Below, one piece after another: positions 25,208 to 35,193 of a DNA stretch of 58,622 nt (position 1 is its first letter; each line of letters opens with the position of its first letter). The notes under the pieces were generated by a model. The model was not told the DNA's origin. It ran no database searches and saw only the letters and a program-made list of their open reading frames with translations. This DNA is from Cyclobacteriaceae bacterium (lineage in GTDB: Bacteria > Bacteroidota > Bacteroidia > Cytophagales > Cyclobacteriaceae): positions 1 to 58,622 of the forward strand of contig PXCO01000369.1 in the NCBI GenBank assembly GCA_003565295.1. Reading direction: 5' to 3'. A program made the position numbers and the translations under genes.

Positions 25208-28200
25208 CTATATTTCAGCCATGTCTGGAAAGAAGCCTGGTTTTTCAGAAACTTTTTTCCTCCCATTTTTGATGTAATCTGCAAGGCTTTCAAAAACAAC
25301 GAAAAGGCCTGGTACCAAAAATATACCCACCAGCGTTCCGATAAACATCCCCCCCGCAGCGGCAGTCCCTATGGTACGGTTGCCAATCGCACCGGCTCCG
25401 CTGGCCAAGGTGAGAGGCAACAAGCCACAAATAAAAGCAAACGAAGTCATTAAAATGGGCCTTAACCTTTCCCTGGCACCATGAATGGCCGACGCTATAA
25501 TATCCATCCCCCTGCCTCTGGCCTGAACGGCGATTTCTATGATAAGGATGGCATTCTTACCCAATAGTCCAATCAACATGATCAGGGAAACCTGGGCATA
25601 AATGTTGTTTTCCAGGCCGGTAAGTTTTAGCAGCAGAAAGGCTCCAAAGACCCCTGCGGGAAGGGAAAGGATGACCGGCATGGGCAGCAGGTAGCTTTCA
25701 TATTGAGCGGCCAAAAGCAGGTACACAAAAACAAGGCAGACCATGAAGATGGCCACCGCCTGATTGCCGGAGGCAATTTGCTCCCTGGTAATCCCTGACC
25801 AGTCTATGTCAAAGCCCCTGGGCAATACCCTCTGAGCGACCTCTTCAACTGCTTTTATGGCATCCCCACTGGAGTACCCCTCTGCGGCATCTCCATTGAT
25901 CATGGCCGAATTAAACATGTTATATCTGGTGATTTGCTCCGGTCCGTAAACCCGCTCCAGGATCACAAAATTCCCATAGGGCACCATCTCCCCTCTTTCA
26001 TTCTTGGCATACATGTTCAATAGGGATTCGGGATTAGCCCTGTATTCAGGGGATGCCTGAATCATTACCTTGTACATCTGACCAAAGCGTATAAAATTGG
26101 AACTGTAAAAACTCCCTATATAACTTTGAAGGGTTTCCATTGATTCATGTACAGAAATCCCCAATTTAGCGGCTTTGTCGTGGTCTACGCGTAGTAGATA
26201 CTGAGGAAAACTGGGGTCAAACCCACTAAATACATCCCGCAGTTCTTCTTGTTGATTGAGCCCATTTATAAAATCATCAAGTATTTCTGCTGTTCCTTCC
26301 AAAGTCCCTCCTGTTTTGTCCTGGAGCCGGAGCTCAAACCCGGAGGCATTCCCAAAACCCGGAACAGGGGGAGGGGCAAAAAATTGGATTTCTGCACCAG
26401 TAATATGACTGGTCCGGTCCTGATATTTTGCAATCAATTCATTAACGTTCTCATCCCTTTCACCCCATCCCTTCAAATTGACCATCCCCATGCCATAAGA
26501 TGCTCCTGCGGTTTCCGTAAGCAGACTAAATCCTGCCAATGTGGAAACCGTTTCAACTTCCTCGAAGGGCAATAAACTGGCTTGTAATTGATCCATTACG
26601 GCTTGGGTCCTTTCTACAGTGGCCCCCGGGGGAGTAGTGACGTTCACATAAATAATCCCTTGATCCTCATTGGGAATAAACCCACTTGGAAGAATGCTGC
26701 TCATTCCATAGGTAAGCAGGAAAAACAGCACAAGAGCTCCAATTGTAAAGGATCTCCTACCGGCAATTTTTCTAATCACATCTGTATATTTGCCGGCAAG
26801 CGACTCATAGTTTCGGTTAAATGCATCGAAGAATTTTCCCAGCCAACCTTTTTTTTGAGTGCTTGAGTGGGGCTTGAGTAACATACTGCACAATGCTGGG
26901 GATAAGGTAAGGGCGTTTATCCCGGATATTACAATCGCAATGGCCAAGGTGAGGGAAAATTGCCTATAAAAGATCCCGACCGGTCCTGAAAGAAACCCTG
27001 CAGGCACAAACACTGCGGACATCACCAAGGTAATGGCAATGATCGCCCCTCCAATTTCCTTCATGGCGGCAAAGGTGGCTTCTTTGGGAGACATATGTTG
27101 TTCGTGGATTTTTACGTGAACTGCTTCCACTACCACGATGGCATTGTCCACCACTATTCCGATGGCTAATACCAGGGCAAATAGGGTCAACAGGTTAATA
27201 GAAAACCCAAAAATGCTCATAAAAAAGAAGGTGCCGATCAGGGATACGGGTACGGCAATGGCGGGGATCAATGTAGATCGAAAATCCTGAAGAAAAATAA
27301 ATACCACCAAAGACACCAGCAAAAAGGCTTCAATCAAGGTTTTTATCACCTCCCCCATAGAGGCATCCAAAAACCTGGATACATCATAGGACACATTATA
27401 TGTCATGCCGGGTGGAAAGGAGGTTTCCTGTAACTCCTCCATTTTGTCCTTAATATTTCTAATGACCTCCCTTGCATTAGACCCCGGCCTTTGCTTGATC
27501 ATGATCGCAGCCGAAGGCCGGCCGTCTGTGGTGGAAACCATGGCATAATCCTGGGAGTCAAATTGGACCTCTGCTACGTCCTTAAGCTTAAGGAGAGAGC
27601 CGTCAGGCAGAGCTTTTAAGGCAATTTCTTCATATTCCTGCTTTTGATTGAATTTACCGGTGTACTTAAGCACATATTGCTTGGCTTGGGGATCCCGGTC
27701 TGAACTGATGCCCGATTTACCTGGCGCAGCCTCTACATTTGACCTTCGTATGGCCTTATTTATATCCAACGGGGTCAAATTATAGGCTACCAGACGGTCC
27801 GGGTTGAGCCAGATTCTCATGGCATAGTCCCTGAATCCCATAATTTCTGCACGGCCTACACCGTCTATCCGCTTCAGCTCCTGCAAAATATTGATATCGG
27901 CGAAATTATAAACAAATTTCTCATCCTGAGTAGAATCTGCGGTCATAAGGTTGAGGTACAAAAGCATGGAGTTTACTTCCTTTTCTGTTTGGACCCCAGC
28001 CCTTATCACCTCCTCCGGCAGTTCATCTATTACGGTGGCCACCCGGTTCTGCACGTTCACCGCAGCAAGGTCGGGATTGGTGCCCACCTTGAAAAAGACG
28101 GTAATCAGGCAAACACCATCGTTGGTGTTGACCGACGTCATGTAGGTCATATCCGGAACTCCGTTAATGGCCCTTTCCAAGGGGGTGGCTACAGCTTTTG

Positions 28201-28372
28201 TAAGCACATCACCATTGGCACCGGTATATCTGGCCGTCACAGTAACCGAGGGGGGAACTATCTCCGGAAACTGGGTAACCGGTAAATCGCTTAGAGACAA
28301 TATGCCCAATAAGGTGATCAACACCGATATTACTGTGGAAAGAATGGGCCGTTTTATGAATATATCAAACAT
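25208..28372 (-). CDS. RND multidrug efflux pump, inner-membrane subunit (AcrB/HAE1)
   Basis: 1054 residues, normal for the HAE-1 family. The first membrane helix follows the start (FIKRPILSTVISVLITLLGILSL). The proton-relay aspartates lie in the TM4 segment IGIVVDNAIVVVEAV. The second half opens with RSFTIGALVLFFLLTYGMSSILP and ends in the paired membrane segments typical of AcrB. It exports a wide range of drugs, bile acids or dyes, powered by protons; the substrate is not predictable. It lies 29 bases after the adaptor gene and 77 bases before the outer-membrane gene. Confidence 0.96.
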   Translation of the reverse strand: MFDIFIKRPILSTVISVLITLLGILSLSDLPVTQFPEIVPPSVTVTARYTGANGDVLTKAVATPLERAINGVPDMTYMTSVNTNDGVCLITVFFKVGTNPDLAAVNVQNRVATVIDELPEEVIRAGVQTEKEVNSMLLYLNLMTADSTQDEKFVYNFADINILQELKRIDGVGRAEIMGFRDYAMRIWLNPDRLVAYNLTPLDINKAIRRSNVEAAPGKSGISSDRDPQAKQYVLKYTGKFNQKQEYEEIALKALPDGSLLKLKDVAEVQFDSQDYAMVSTTDGRPSAAIMIKQRPGSNAREVIRNIKDKMEELQETSFPPGMTYNVSYDVSRFLDASMGEVIKTLIEAFLLVSLVVFIFLQDFRSTLIPAIAVPVSLIGTFFFMSIFGFSINLLTLFALVLAIGIVVDNAIVVVEAVHVKIHEQHMSPKEATFAAMKEIGGAIIAITLVMSAVFVPAGFLSGPVGIFYRQFSLTLAIAIVISGINALTLSPALCSMLLKPHSSTQKKGWLGKFFDAFNRNYESLAGKYTDVIRKIAGRRSFTIGALVLFFLLTYGMSSILPSGFIPNEDQGIIYVNVTTPPGATVERTQAVMDQLQASLLPFEEVETVSTLAGFSLLTETAGASYGMGMVNLKGWGERDENVNELIAKYQDRTSHITGAEIQFFAPPPVPGFGNASGFELRLQDKTGGTLEGTAEILDDFINGLNQQEELRDVFSGFDPSFPQYLLRVDHDKAAKLGISVHESMETLQSYIGSFYSSNFIRFGQMYKVMIQASPEYRANPESLLNMYAKNERGEMVPYGNFVILERVYGPEQITRYNMFNSAMINGDAAEGYSSGDAIKAVEEVAQRVLPRGFDIDWSGITREQIASGNQAVAIFMVCLVFVYLLLAAQYESYLLPMPVILSLPAGVFGAFLLLKLTGLENNIYAQVSLIMLIGLLGKNAILIIEIAVQARGRGMDIIASAIHGARERLRPILMTSFAFICGLLPLTLASGAGAIGNRTIGTAAAGGMFIGTLVGIFLVPGLFVVFESLADYIKNGRKKVSEKPGFFPDMAEI

Positions 28373-28401
28373 GGTTCATCTTATATTTTGAGGTTCTTAC
28401 A

Positions 28402-29568
28402 CTAAGAGGAAGTCATATCCTTATAAACTTCCTCTTGGGAAACGGATTGGGGCAATACTGCATCACCATCCCTAAGCAACTGCAGGCCCTCTAAAATGAT
28501 CCGATCCCCAGATTGGAAGCTACTGTCCAAATAAAAGAGACCATGCCGCATAATGGGCTGAAAACTCCTTACCTTCACTCTGTTGTCTGCTCCTAATATA
28601 AATGCATAGGTATAGTCCTGAATTTCGAAGGTGGATTTTTGGGGAATCAAGAAAACATTTTCCAAACTATTGGTCATCTGGATTTTCCCAGAAGCTCCGT
28701 GCTTGATCAACCCTTCTGGATTAGGGAATCTTACCCTCAATGCAATGGAACCTGTGCCCTTTTCAAAATCTGCCTCCATGGTTTCCAACTTCCCTTTAAA
28801 GGGATAAATGTCACCATTGGACAAAATAAGTGTCAATTCCTCCTCCCTCAGCACACCTTTTATGCTATCTGTGGTAGCCTCTGAATCCCTGTTCCTAAGG
28901 GAGAGGTATTCATTTTCTGTGATCTTATAATAGGCAAAAACTACATGTATGTCCATAATATTGGTGAGCAGATCCCCTCCCTTCACCAAACTACCGGTCT
29001 TATAGGGTATACGGTCTACCAGACCATCGAAGGGGGCTCTTATTGTGGTATAGGAGAGACCTATTTCGGCATTATTAAGCAGTGATTCAGCCTCCTGAAT
29101 GCCAGACAGTGCCATGTCCTTTCTGGATTGGGCCAATTGCAATTCAGATTCCGCATAGATTTCTTTCTCCACCAATATCCTCAACCTATCTACATCCAAT
29201 TGGGCTGCCTGGGCCTCTGCTCTGGCCTGCATTAACCTAGCCCGTGCTGAATTCACCATCTCCATATACTCTCTGGAGGAAAGTTGGAATAGTGGCTCGC
29301 CTTTGCTCCCCTCTTGTCCCTCATCCACAAATATTTTTTCCACGTAGCCCTCCACCTTTGCTCTTACCTCCACAAACTGTACGGCTTGTAAATCACAAAC
29401 ATAAGTGCGGGGCACTTCTATAGTTTGGGGGGATAGGGAAAATACGGGCACTTCTAAAAGCTGATTGCCCTTCGTGTCTTTACTAGCCCCTTCGCTACAA
29501 CTTGTCATCAGCATTATAGCACAAAGCATTAACACACCATTACTGGCATGCATCATAAATTGAATCAT
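28402..29568 (-). CDS. Efflux RND periplasmic adaptor (AcrA-type lipoprotein)
   Basis: 388 residues. The lipobox is MLMTSC (Cys about 24). After it come the barrel-sandwich domain (RAKVEGYVEKIFVDEGQEGSKGEPLF), an alpha-helical hairpin of about 60 residues rich in A/Q/L (SARARLMQARAEAQAAQLDVDRLRILVEKE) and the barrel and membrane-proximal domains (TTIRAPFDGLVDRIPYKTGSLVKGGDLL). It is the first gene of the adaptor-pump-channel operon. An alternative start at 29556 would shorten the signal. No local regulator is evident, so it may be under global control. Confidence 0.93.
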   Translation of the reverse strand: MIQFMMHASNGVLMLCAIMLMTSCSEGASKDTKGNQLLEVPVFSLSPQTIEVPRTYVCDLQAVQFVEVRAKVEGYVEKIFVDEGQEGSKGEPLFQLSSREYMEMVNSARARLMQARAEAQAAQLDVDRLRILVEKEIYAESELQLAQSRKDMALSGIQEAESLLNNAEIGLSYTTIRAPFDGLVDRIPYKTGSLVKGGDLLTNIMDIHVVFAYYKITENEYLSLRNRDSEATTDSIKGVLREEELTLILSNGDIYPFKGKLETMEADFEKGTGSIALRVRFPNPEGLIKHGASGKIQMTNSLENVFLIPQKSTFEIQDYTYAFILGADNRVKVRSFQPIMRHGLFYLDSSFQSGDRIILEGLQLLRDGDAVLPQSVSQEEVYKDMTSS

Positions 29569-29677
29569 GTTATTGTATTTATTGAGAAATTTGAATAGAA
29601 CCTCTGGGCATCATACACAATAAGAGGCCAGAGAATTGAATAAAAAGGGTCACAGAAGGAAAATTGCCTTCAAAAAT

Positions 29678-30037
29678 TTAGGGGGCATTTGCGCAGATTA
29701 CCACTTCTAGCAAAAATTCAAGGACTTGCTGTCCCAGAATCACAAATTTCTCATTGATTACTGTGGCCAGGCCATTTTGAGCAATTCCCTGGTCGAAAAA
29801 TATCACAAAAAAAGGGAACTGAGGCTGCCGGTCGGTTTTTAACTCCTGGACACTCCTTTTCACAGAAGTAGGGAAATCCAAATAATCGAAATCCACCTCA
29901 GACCACTCAATGTCAGTAGGTGGGAAATAATGAGCCGCATCTTCCCCTTCCTCTACGGAAAGCACCAGCAGAAAAAGGGCTAAGCTGTTTACTAGCCATT
30001 TTTTCGTCTGCAAAAGTAACTGGTCTGATTTTCTCAT
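29678..30037 (-). CDS. Hypothetical protein with N-terminal signal
   Basis: 119 residues. The N-terminus KKWLVNSLALFLLVLSVEEGED looks like a signal or anchor. The rest (HYFPPTDIEWSEVDFDYLDFPTSVKRSVQELKTDRQPQFPFFVIFFDQGIAQNGLATVINEKFVILGQQVLEFLLEVVICA) has no domain I recognise. It ends 109 bases upstream of the efflux adaptor on the same strand and could be the first gene of that transcript. The length and composition suggest a real gene, but support is modest. Confidence 0.5.
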   Translation of the reverse strand: MRKSDQLLLQTKKWLVNSLALFLLVLSVEEGEDAAHYFPPTDIEWSEVDFDYLDFPTSVKRSVQELKTDRQPQFPFFVIFFDQGIAQNGLATVINEKFVILGQQVLEFLLEVVICANAP

Positions 30038-30244
30038 CGGTTTAGGAGATGCATTTTCATCCTATGTGAATAAATCCCATGCCAAATTTCATTGATTTTT
30101 TAATGATTCCAAAGAAAATTTTCAAATGAGCCTATCATAAAAGTACCGATAAGGTAAAAAAGCTTTTATTTTGCCTTAAATGACGGTTTTTAACTTTTAT
30201 AACACTGTAGAAATTTGAATCATAGGTCAAAAAAACAATTGAAA

Positions 30245-30844
30245 CTAAAAACCCAAATCCATCTGCCTGGGCAGCAGTTGAAAACTTTTTCTATGCAAGG
30301 GAGTAACCCCCAGCTCTCTAATTGCCTGCCTATGTGCTCTGGTGGGGTAGCCTGCATTTTTCTCCCATCCATAACCAGGATAGGTTTTGGCATATTCTTC
30401 CATTAAACCGTCCCTGTAAACCTTGGCCAATATGGATGCTGCAGCGATGCTTGCCATCTTCCCGTCACCTTTGATGACACAGGTATAGGGGATATCCAGC
30501 GCACTCTTGAACCGGTTCCCGTCGATCAAGAGGTGGTCGGGACGTTGCTTAAGCCCCAAAACTGCTCTTTCCATTGCCAGAAACGAGGCATTCAAAATAT
30601 TGATTCGGTCAATTTCCTGTACACAGGCCTCTGCAACCGACCAGGACAAGGCCTCTTTTTTGATTTCATGTACCAGAGCAACCCGCTCAGTCTTCCGGAT
30701 AATTTTAGAATCATTCACCCACTCATTGGCAAAGTCACTGGGCAAAATCACGGCCGCAGCCACCACTGGGCCGCAGAGACAACCCCTGCCCACCTCATCA
30801 CATCCTGCCTCAACACGATTATCTTCTAAACAAGGTAGCAACAT
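30245..30844 (-). CDS. rnhB: Ribonuclease HII
   Basis: 199 residues, normal for the family. It removes RNA from RNA-DNA hybrids and cuts at single ribonucleotides in DNA. The active-site acidics are visible: D16 and E17 in AGCDEVGRGCLCGPV, D108 in LLIDGNRF and D145 in AKVYRDGLM. The start codon lies inside the end of the upstream GH63-like gene (26-base overlap), so the two are translationally coupled, an unusual partner for rnhB. Confidence 0.96.
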   Translation of the reverse strand: MLLPCLEDNRVEAGCDEVGRGCLCGPVVAAAVILPSDFANEWVNDSKIIRKTERVALVHEIKKEALSWSVAEACVQEIDRINILNASFLAMERAVLGLKQRPDHLLIDGNRFKSALDIPYTCVIKGDGKMASIAAASILAKVYRDGLMEEYAKTYPGYGWEKNAGYPTRAHRQAIRELGVTPLHRKSFQLLPRQMDLGF

Positions 30845-33485
30845 TGGGTAAATTTGATTCCTTGGACACTTTATAGATCATCTCAGCAACCAAGCCTGTC
30901 CAACCCGTTTGGTGACTGGCCCCAAGTCCCCTTCCGTTGTCTCCGTGAAAATACTCATAGAAAAGTATCAAATCCTGAAAATGAGGGTCTGACTGCATTT
31001 TTTCGGAATTTTCGTAAATGGGCCTATTGCCATTTTTGTCCTTAAGAAAGAGCTTAATGCACCGCAATGAAAGCTCCCTGGCAATAAGGTCCAAAGTAAG
31101 GAACTTCCCGGAACCCGTAGGATACTCAATGGAAAAATTCCCCCCATAGTAAAAATCAAATTTCTTGAGACTCTCGATAATGAGATAATTGATGGGAAAC
31201 CAAATAGGACCCCTCCAATTAGAATTCCCTCCAAACATAGTGGTCTCGGACTCCCCGGGGGCATATTTCACAGAAAAAACACTGCCGTTCAGCCTTATGG
31301 AATAGGGGTTTTTCTCATGGTCTTTAGATAAGGAACGGATACCATAGGGAGACAAGAACTCCTTGTCATCCAACATTTTATGGAGGATGCTTTTCATCCT
31401 GTGCCCCCTCAATAAAGAGAATAGCCTTCTTTTATCATGCCCAGGTTGTATCCAGTTAGAGACCAATGCGGCCAATTTAGGTTTCTCCTTAAAGAAAAAA
31501 TCCAGTCTTTTCTTAAACTCGGGAAGGTTCTCGAACAGCTCTTCCCTGATGGGTTCCACGGCAAACAAAGGAGTAATGCCCACTATGGACTTTACCTTCA
31601 TCACTTTGGGGTCTTTGCCAGTCAGGTGCAACACATCATAAAAAAAACCATCTTCTTCATCCCAAAGGCTGATATTTTCACCGGAAATATTGTTCATCGC
31701 TCCTGCGATATACAAGAAATGCTCCAGGAATTTAGTGGCTGTATATTGATACACTTTGTTGAACTCACATAAGTCCAAGGATATCCTCAGCATATTGAGA
31801 CAAAACATCGCCATCCATGAGGTGGCATCAGCCTGTTCCAGTTTCCCAAAAAGCTTGTCGGCATGGCTCCTGTCAAATACACTGATATTATCTAACCCCA
31901 AAAACCCACCTTCAAATATGTTTTTCCCATCATCATCCTTTTGGTTTACCCACCATGTAAAGTTCAGCATAAGCTTATGCATTGCCCTTTCCAGGAATTC
32001 CTGATCCCCCTTACCGCCGTTCATTTTCTTATCGATCTGAAACACCCGTTGAACCGCATAAGCGTGCACAGGAGGGTTCACATCGTTGAAATTCCATTCA
32101 TAGGCGGGCATTTGACCACTTGGGTGCATGTACCAGTCATTGAGCAAAAGTAATAGCTGGTCCTTTGCAAAATCAGAATCCAGCCTTGCCAAAGGAATAC
32201 AATGAAACGCCAAGTCCCAGGCGGCATACCATGGGTATTCCCACTTATCCGGCATGGATATGATGTCATAATTCTGCAAATGCCGCCAATTGGAATTCCT
32301 CCCACGTTTCCTTTCCTGAGGAGGCTGATACCTGCCGGGATCTCCCTCCAGCCAGCGCTCTACATTATAATAATAGAACTGTTTGGTCCATAGCATACCC
32401 GCATAGGCCTGCCGTTGGATGATTTTCAGCTCAGGTTCCTTTACCTTTTCCTGGAGTTCCCCGTAAAAAAAGTCCGTTTCGTTAATCCTGTCCTTAAGGA
32501 CCTGCCCGGCATCTGAAAGCGGGTCTTGAGACTCAAAATGCTGCATCCTCAAGGTCACCTCTACTTTTCCGCCCGCCGGTATAGTCAGTTTATATATGGC
32601 AGCAGCTTTTGTACCCGTATTGTTGGGGTTCAAATGATGAGTGTCCCCATTTATTAAAAAATCATTGATGGCATCTTTAAGGTATTTCTTTTGATTGCCA
32701 ATATGGTATAACCTTTCCCTATTGGTTTCATTATCACAAAAGCGGATATCCGGTTGCTCACTGAAGGTGAATATATAATTGCCGGATTTGGGATTAAAGG
32801 CCTTAACCCTGTTTTTTGGAAGCAGGGACAGCGAGGGCATAAAAGGTTCGTCCCCTGTAAACCAGGTTTTCCTGAACCAAATAGTGGGCATTACCCAGAT
32901 CGTTGCCTCTTCCTTGCCTCTATTGTGAATACTTGCCTTAGCAATAATATCCTCAATATCTGCTTTGGCATACTCCAAAAAAATATCAAAATAAGCATCC
33001 TCATCAAAAATCCCGGTATCGATGATTTCGTATTCCCGGTCCTTCTTACTTCTCCTCAGGTTTTCGTCTAGCAGTTCCTGATAAGGAAAAGCGGCCTGGG
33101 GATACTTGTAAAGCATTTTCATGTAGCTATGAGTGGGTGAAGCGTCCAGGTAGTAATAGAGCTCCTTCACATCTTCCCCATGATTGCCCTGGTTTCCGGT
33201 CAGTCCAAAAAGCCGCTCTTTGATCATTGAATCCTTGCCATTCCAAAATGCCCAAGAAAAGCATAGCCTCTGCCTGTAGTCAGAAATGCCACCTATCCCC
33301 TCTTCTCCCCATCGGTAGGCCTTACTGCGGGCATCATCATGGGTCACATTTTCCCAGGCAGCCCCATCGGGACTGTAATCCTCCCTCACTGTCCCCCATT
33401 GTCTGTCTGTCAGGTAAGGTCCCCATTTTTTCCAGTGTTTCTCCTTATTTCTGTCTTCCTTAAGCCTGATTTTTTCTATATTCAT
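30819..33485 (-). CDS. GH63-like glucosidase (MGH1-type glycoside hydrolase)
   Basis: 888 residues without a signal peptide, so probably cytoplasmic. The sequence opens LKEDRNKEKHWKKWGPYLTDRQWGTVREDYSPDGAAWENVTHDDARSKAYRWGEEGIGGISD, which is characteristic of bacterial GH63-related glucosidases (mannosylglycerate hydrolase/MGH1 group). The (alpha/alpha)6 barrel includes WAFWNGKDS, WEYPWYAAWDLAFHCIPLAR, WEYNFNDVNPPVHA and NWRGPIWFPINYLI. The likely catalytic acids are the Asp in AWDLAFH and a Glu in the C-terminal part. It hydrolyses a glucoside, perhaps of a compatible solute. It overlaps rnhB by 26 bases and seems to lead that transcript. Confidence 0.9.
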   Translation of the reverse strand: MNIEKIRLKEDRNKEKHWKKWGPYLTDRQWGTVREDYSPDGAAWENVTHDDARSKAYRWGEEGIGGISDYRQRLCFSWAFWNGKDSMIKERLFGLTGNQGNHGEDVKELYYYLDASPTHSYMKMLYKYPQAAFPYQELLDENLRRSKKDREYEIIDTGIFDEDAYFDIFLEYAKADIEDIIAKASIHNRGKEEATIWVMPTIWFRKTWFTGDEPFMPSLSLLPKNRVKAFNPKSGNYIFTFSEQPDIRFCDNETNRERLYHIGNQKKYLKDAINDFLINGDTHHLNPNNTGTKAAAIYKLTIPAGGKVEVTLRMQHFESQDPLSDAGQVLKDRINETDFFYGELQEKVKEPELKIIQRQAYAGMLWTKQFYYYNVERWLEGDPGRYQPPQERKRGRNSNWRHLQNYDIISMPDKWEYPWYAAWDLAFHCIPLARLDSDFAKDQLLLLLNDWYMHPSGQMPAYEWNFNDVNPPVHAYAVQRVFQIDKKMNGGKGDQEFLERAMHKLMLNFTWWVNQKDDDGKNIFEGGFLGLDNISVFDRSHADKLFGKLEQADATSWMAMFCLNMLRISLDLCEFNKVYQYTATKFLEHFLYIAGAMNNISGENISLWDEEDGFFYDVLHLTGKDPKVMKVKSIVGITPLFAVEPIREELFENLPEFKKRLDFFFKEKPKLAALVSNWIQPGHDKRRLFSLLRGHRMKSILHKMLDDKEFLSPYGIRSLSKDHEKNPYSIRLNGSVFSVKYAPGESETTMFGGNSNWRGPIWFPINYLIIESLKKFDFYYGGNFSIEYPTGSGKFLTLDLIARELSLRCIKLFLKDKNGNRPIYENSEKMQSDPHFQDLILFYEYFHGDNGRGLGASHQTGWTGLVAEMIYKVSKESNLPNVATLFRR

Positions 33486-33849
33486 TCGAGCTGATGTCCT
33501 AGTTTGTAAAAAGCGAATTTAGGGCTTTTATTGCACTATACGACAAATATTCAAAGACTGAATAAAAAAATCAAATAAAAAAAATATGGCATCAACACCA
33601 AAAATACGTTTATTTAGGAAAAAGAACTTAAAACTGTAACTTAGACCACCAAAAATGGATCTACCATGCTTAGGCTGGACAAGTTTACTCCCTCCACCTT
33701 CGCATTCACTTTTTACTGGTAGGTACACAAATAAATAATTGTCCAAAGTGACATTATGGTAACGTGGCTGAAACAATTAACTATCTCAATTCCTCCTTCC
33801 ACATCCTATTCAAAAGCACTAATAAATTCCTACGCCTTCCCTTTCTGGC
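33486..33849. other. 364-bp intergenic stretch, AT-rich, no gene
   Basis: The region lies between the end of the sensor-kinase gene and the start of the GH63-like gene, both on the reverse strand, and must contain the latter's promoter. An open frame of 82 codons on the reverse strand (33528-33776) has no recognisable content. Apart from a weak 5-bp dyad, ATTCA-N5-TGAAT, I see no strong hairpin or perfect -7 box. Confidence 0.6.
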
Positions 33850-35193
33850 TTATGCGTTGAAAATCAGCTTAAAGGTGGTCCCTTTTCCCCATTCGGACTT
33901 TACCTGAATATTGCCTTTGTGCCTACGCATGATCTGTTTGGACAGGCTAAGACCTATACCTGATCCACTCTTTTTGGTGGTGAAAAATGGAATAAAAATT
34001 TTGCTCAATGCCTCTTCCTCTATCCCCTTTCCGTTGTCGTTTACTTCAATGATAATTTTACCGTTCTCATCAATATAGGCACTCAACTTTACCTGCCTGC
34101 TTTCTGTATCTTTCACAGCATGTATCGCATTCTGGGTAAGGTTAATCATCACCTGTTCTATCAGGGAACAATCTGCAAACAGCAGCAAATCTTTTGGCTG
34201 TATGACAATGCCCATGGTTACTTGCTCTTGATCGAGTTGGTTCTGAAAGAGCAACTGTATCCTTTCAAAGAGATCGGCAATTTTTATGGCCGTGAACTTA
34301 GGTGTGGGTATGTGGGCCAGGCTACGGAAATCGCTCACAAAATTGATCAGCCCCTCGCTCCTTTTCTCGATGGTGGAAATGCCCATTTGATAATCCTCCA
34401 ATTCCTCTGCGCTTACCGACTCCTTCCCTTTGGCTTTTGAAGAAAGATCCTCTCCTATCGTAGCTGCCAAGGAGGAAATGGGGGCAATCGAGTTCATGAT
34501 TTCGTGGGTAAGTACACGCACCAGGTTTTGCCAAGCTTCCATCTCTTTTTCTTCCAGTTCACTTTGTATATTTTGCAGGGAGACCAACTTAAATTTACTG
34601 TCCCTCAATACCAGTTCTATTACATATACTGAGAGCTGCATGATGCCATCAGGATGGGCTATTTTAATGAGCTCGCTGCCACCGGTACGCAAGTGGTGGA
34701 TGGCATGGTGCAATTCCTTGTTCACTTTGGCGATTTCATCAATATTGTTAAGCAGCTGTATATTGAGCATTCTTTTGGCAGCAGTATTGAGGATTTGTAT
34801 GGAACCGTCCTCTTCGAAAGTGATCAGTCCTATGCTGAGGTGTTGAAAAACTGTTCTAAAATAATGGTAATTGGCTTCTTTCTCCAATTGATCTTCCTTG
34901 AGCTTAGCCAGTATGGCATTGAATTCAATGTGAAGGTCATCAATTTCAGTCCCATCGAATTTTACGGGATAGACGGTGGAGTAATTACTCAATTTAATAT
35001 TATCGAGAAACATCCGCACTTTCTTGAAACTGCTATCTGCATACCTCACCAAAAACACCAATTGGGCAACGGCCAGAATGATAAACAGGGAAATGGAAAA
35101 AACTCCCGATTCACTAAATATCATGTAAGCTAGGATGAACAAAGTGATGGCAAAAGCCAGCACCCTTCCCAGCAAGCCAATCCTAAAGTCCAT
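33850..35193 (-). CDS. Sensor histidine kinase (NtrB/AtoS-like)
   Basis: 447 residues. Two N-terminal membrane segments (LGRVLAFAITLFILAYMIF, VFSISLFIILAVAQLVFLV) are followed by a linker and a PAS-like region (about 108-210). The H-box RVLTHEIMNSIAPISSL contains His230, followed by the N-box (NLTQNAIHAV), G1 (VNDNGKGI), F (IFIPFFTT) and G2 (KKSGSGIGLSLSKQIM). It phosphorylates the sigma-54-type regulator encoded just upstream; the start codon overlaps that gene's end by 11 bases. The signal is unknown. Confidence 0.95.
   Translation of the reverse strand: MDFRIGLLGRVLAFAITLFILAYMIFSESGVFSISLFIILAVAQLVFLVRYADSSFKKVRMFLDNIKLSNYSTVYPVKFDGTEIDDLHIEFNAILAKLKEDQLEKEANYHYFRTVFQHLSIGLITFEEDGSIQILNTAAKRMLNIQLLNNIDEIAKVNKELHHAIHHLRTGGSELIKIAHPDGIMQLSVYVIELVLRDSKFKLVSLQNIQSELEEKEMEAWQNLVRVLTHEIMNSIAPISSLAATIGEDLSSKAKGKESVSAEELEDYQMGISTIEKRSEGLINFVSDFRSLAHIPTPKFTAIKIADLFERIQLLFQNQLDQEQVTMGIVIQPKDLLLFADCSLIEQVMINLTQNAIHAVKDTESRQVKLSAYIDENGKIIIEVNDNGKGIEEEALSKIFIPFFTTKKSGSGIGLSLSKQIMRRHKGNIQVKSEWGKGTTFKLIFNA

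Noticed and set aside
33528-33776. Reverse ORF of 82 codons in the gap before the GH63-like gene
   Set aside because: No domain, signal or spacing evidence; AT-rich non-coding look.
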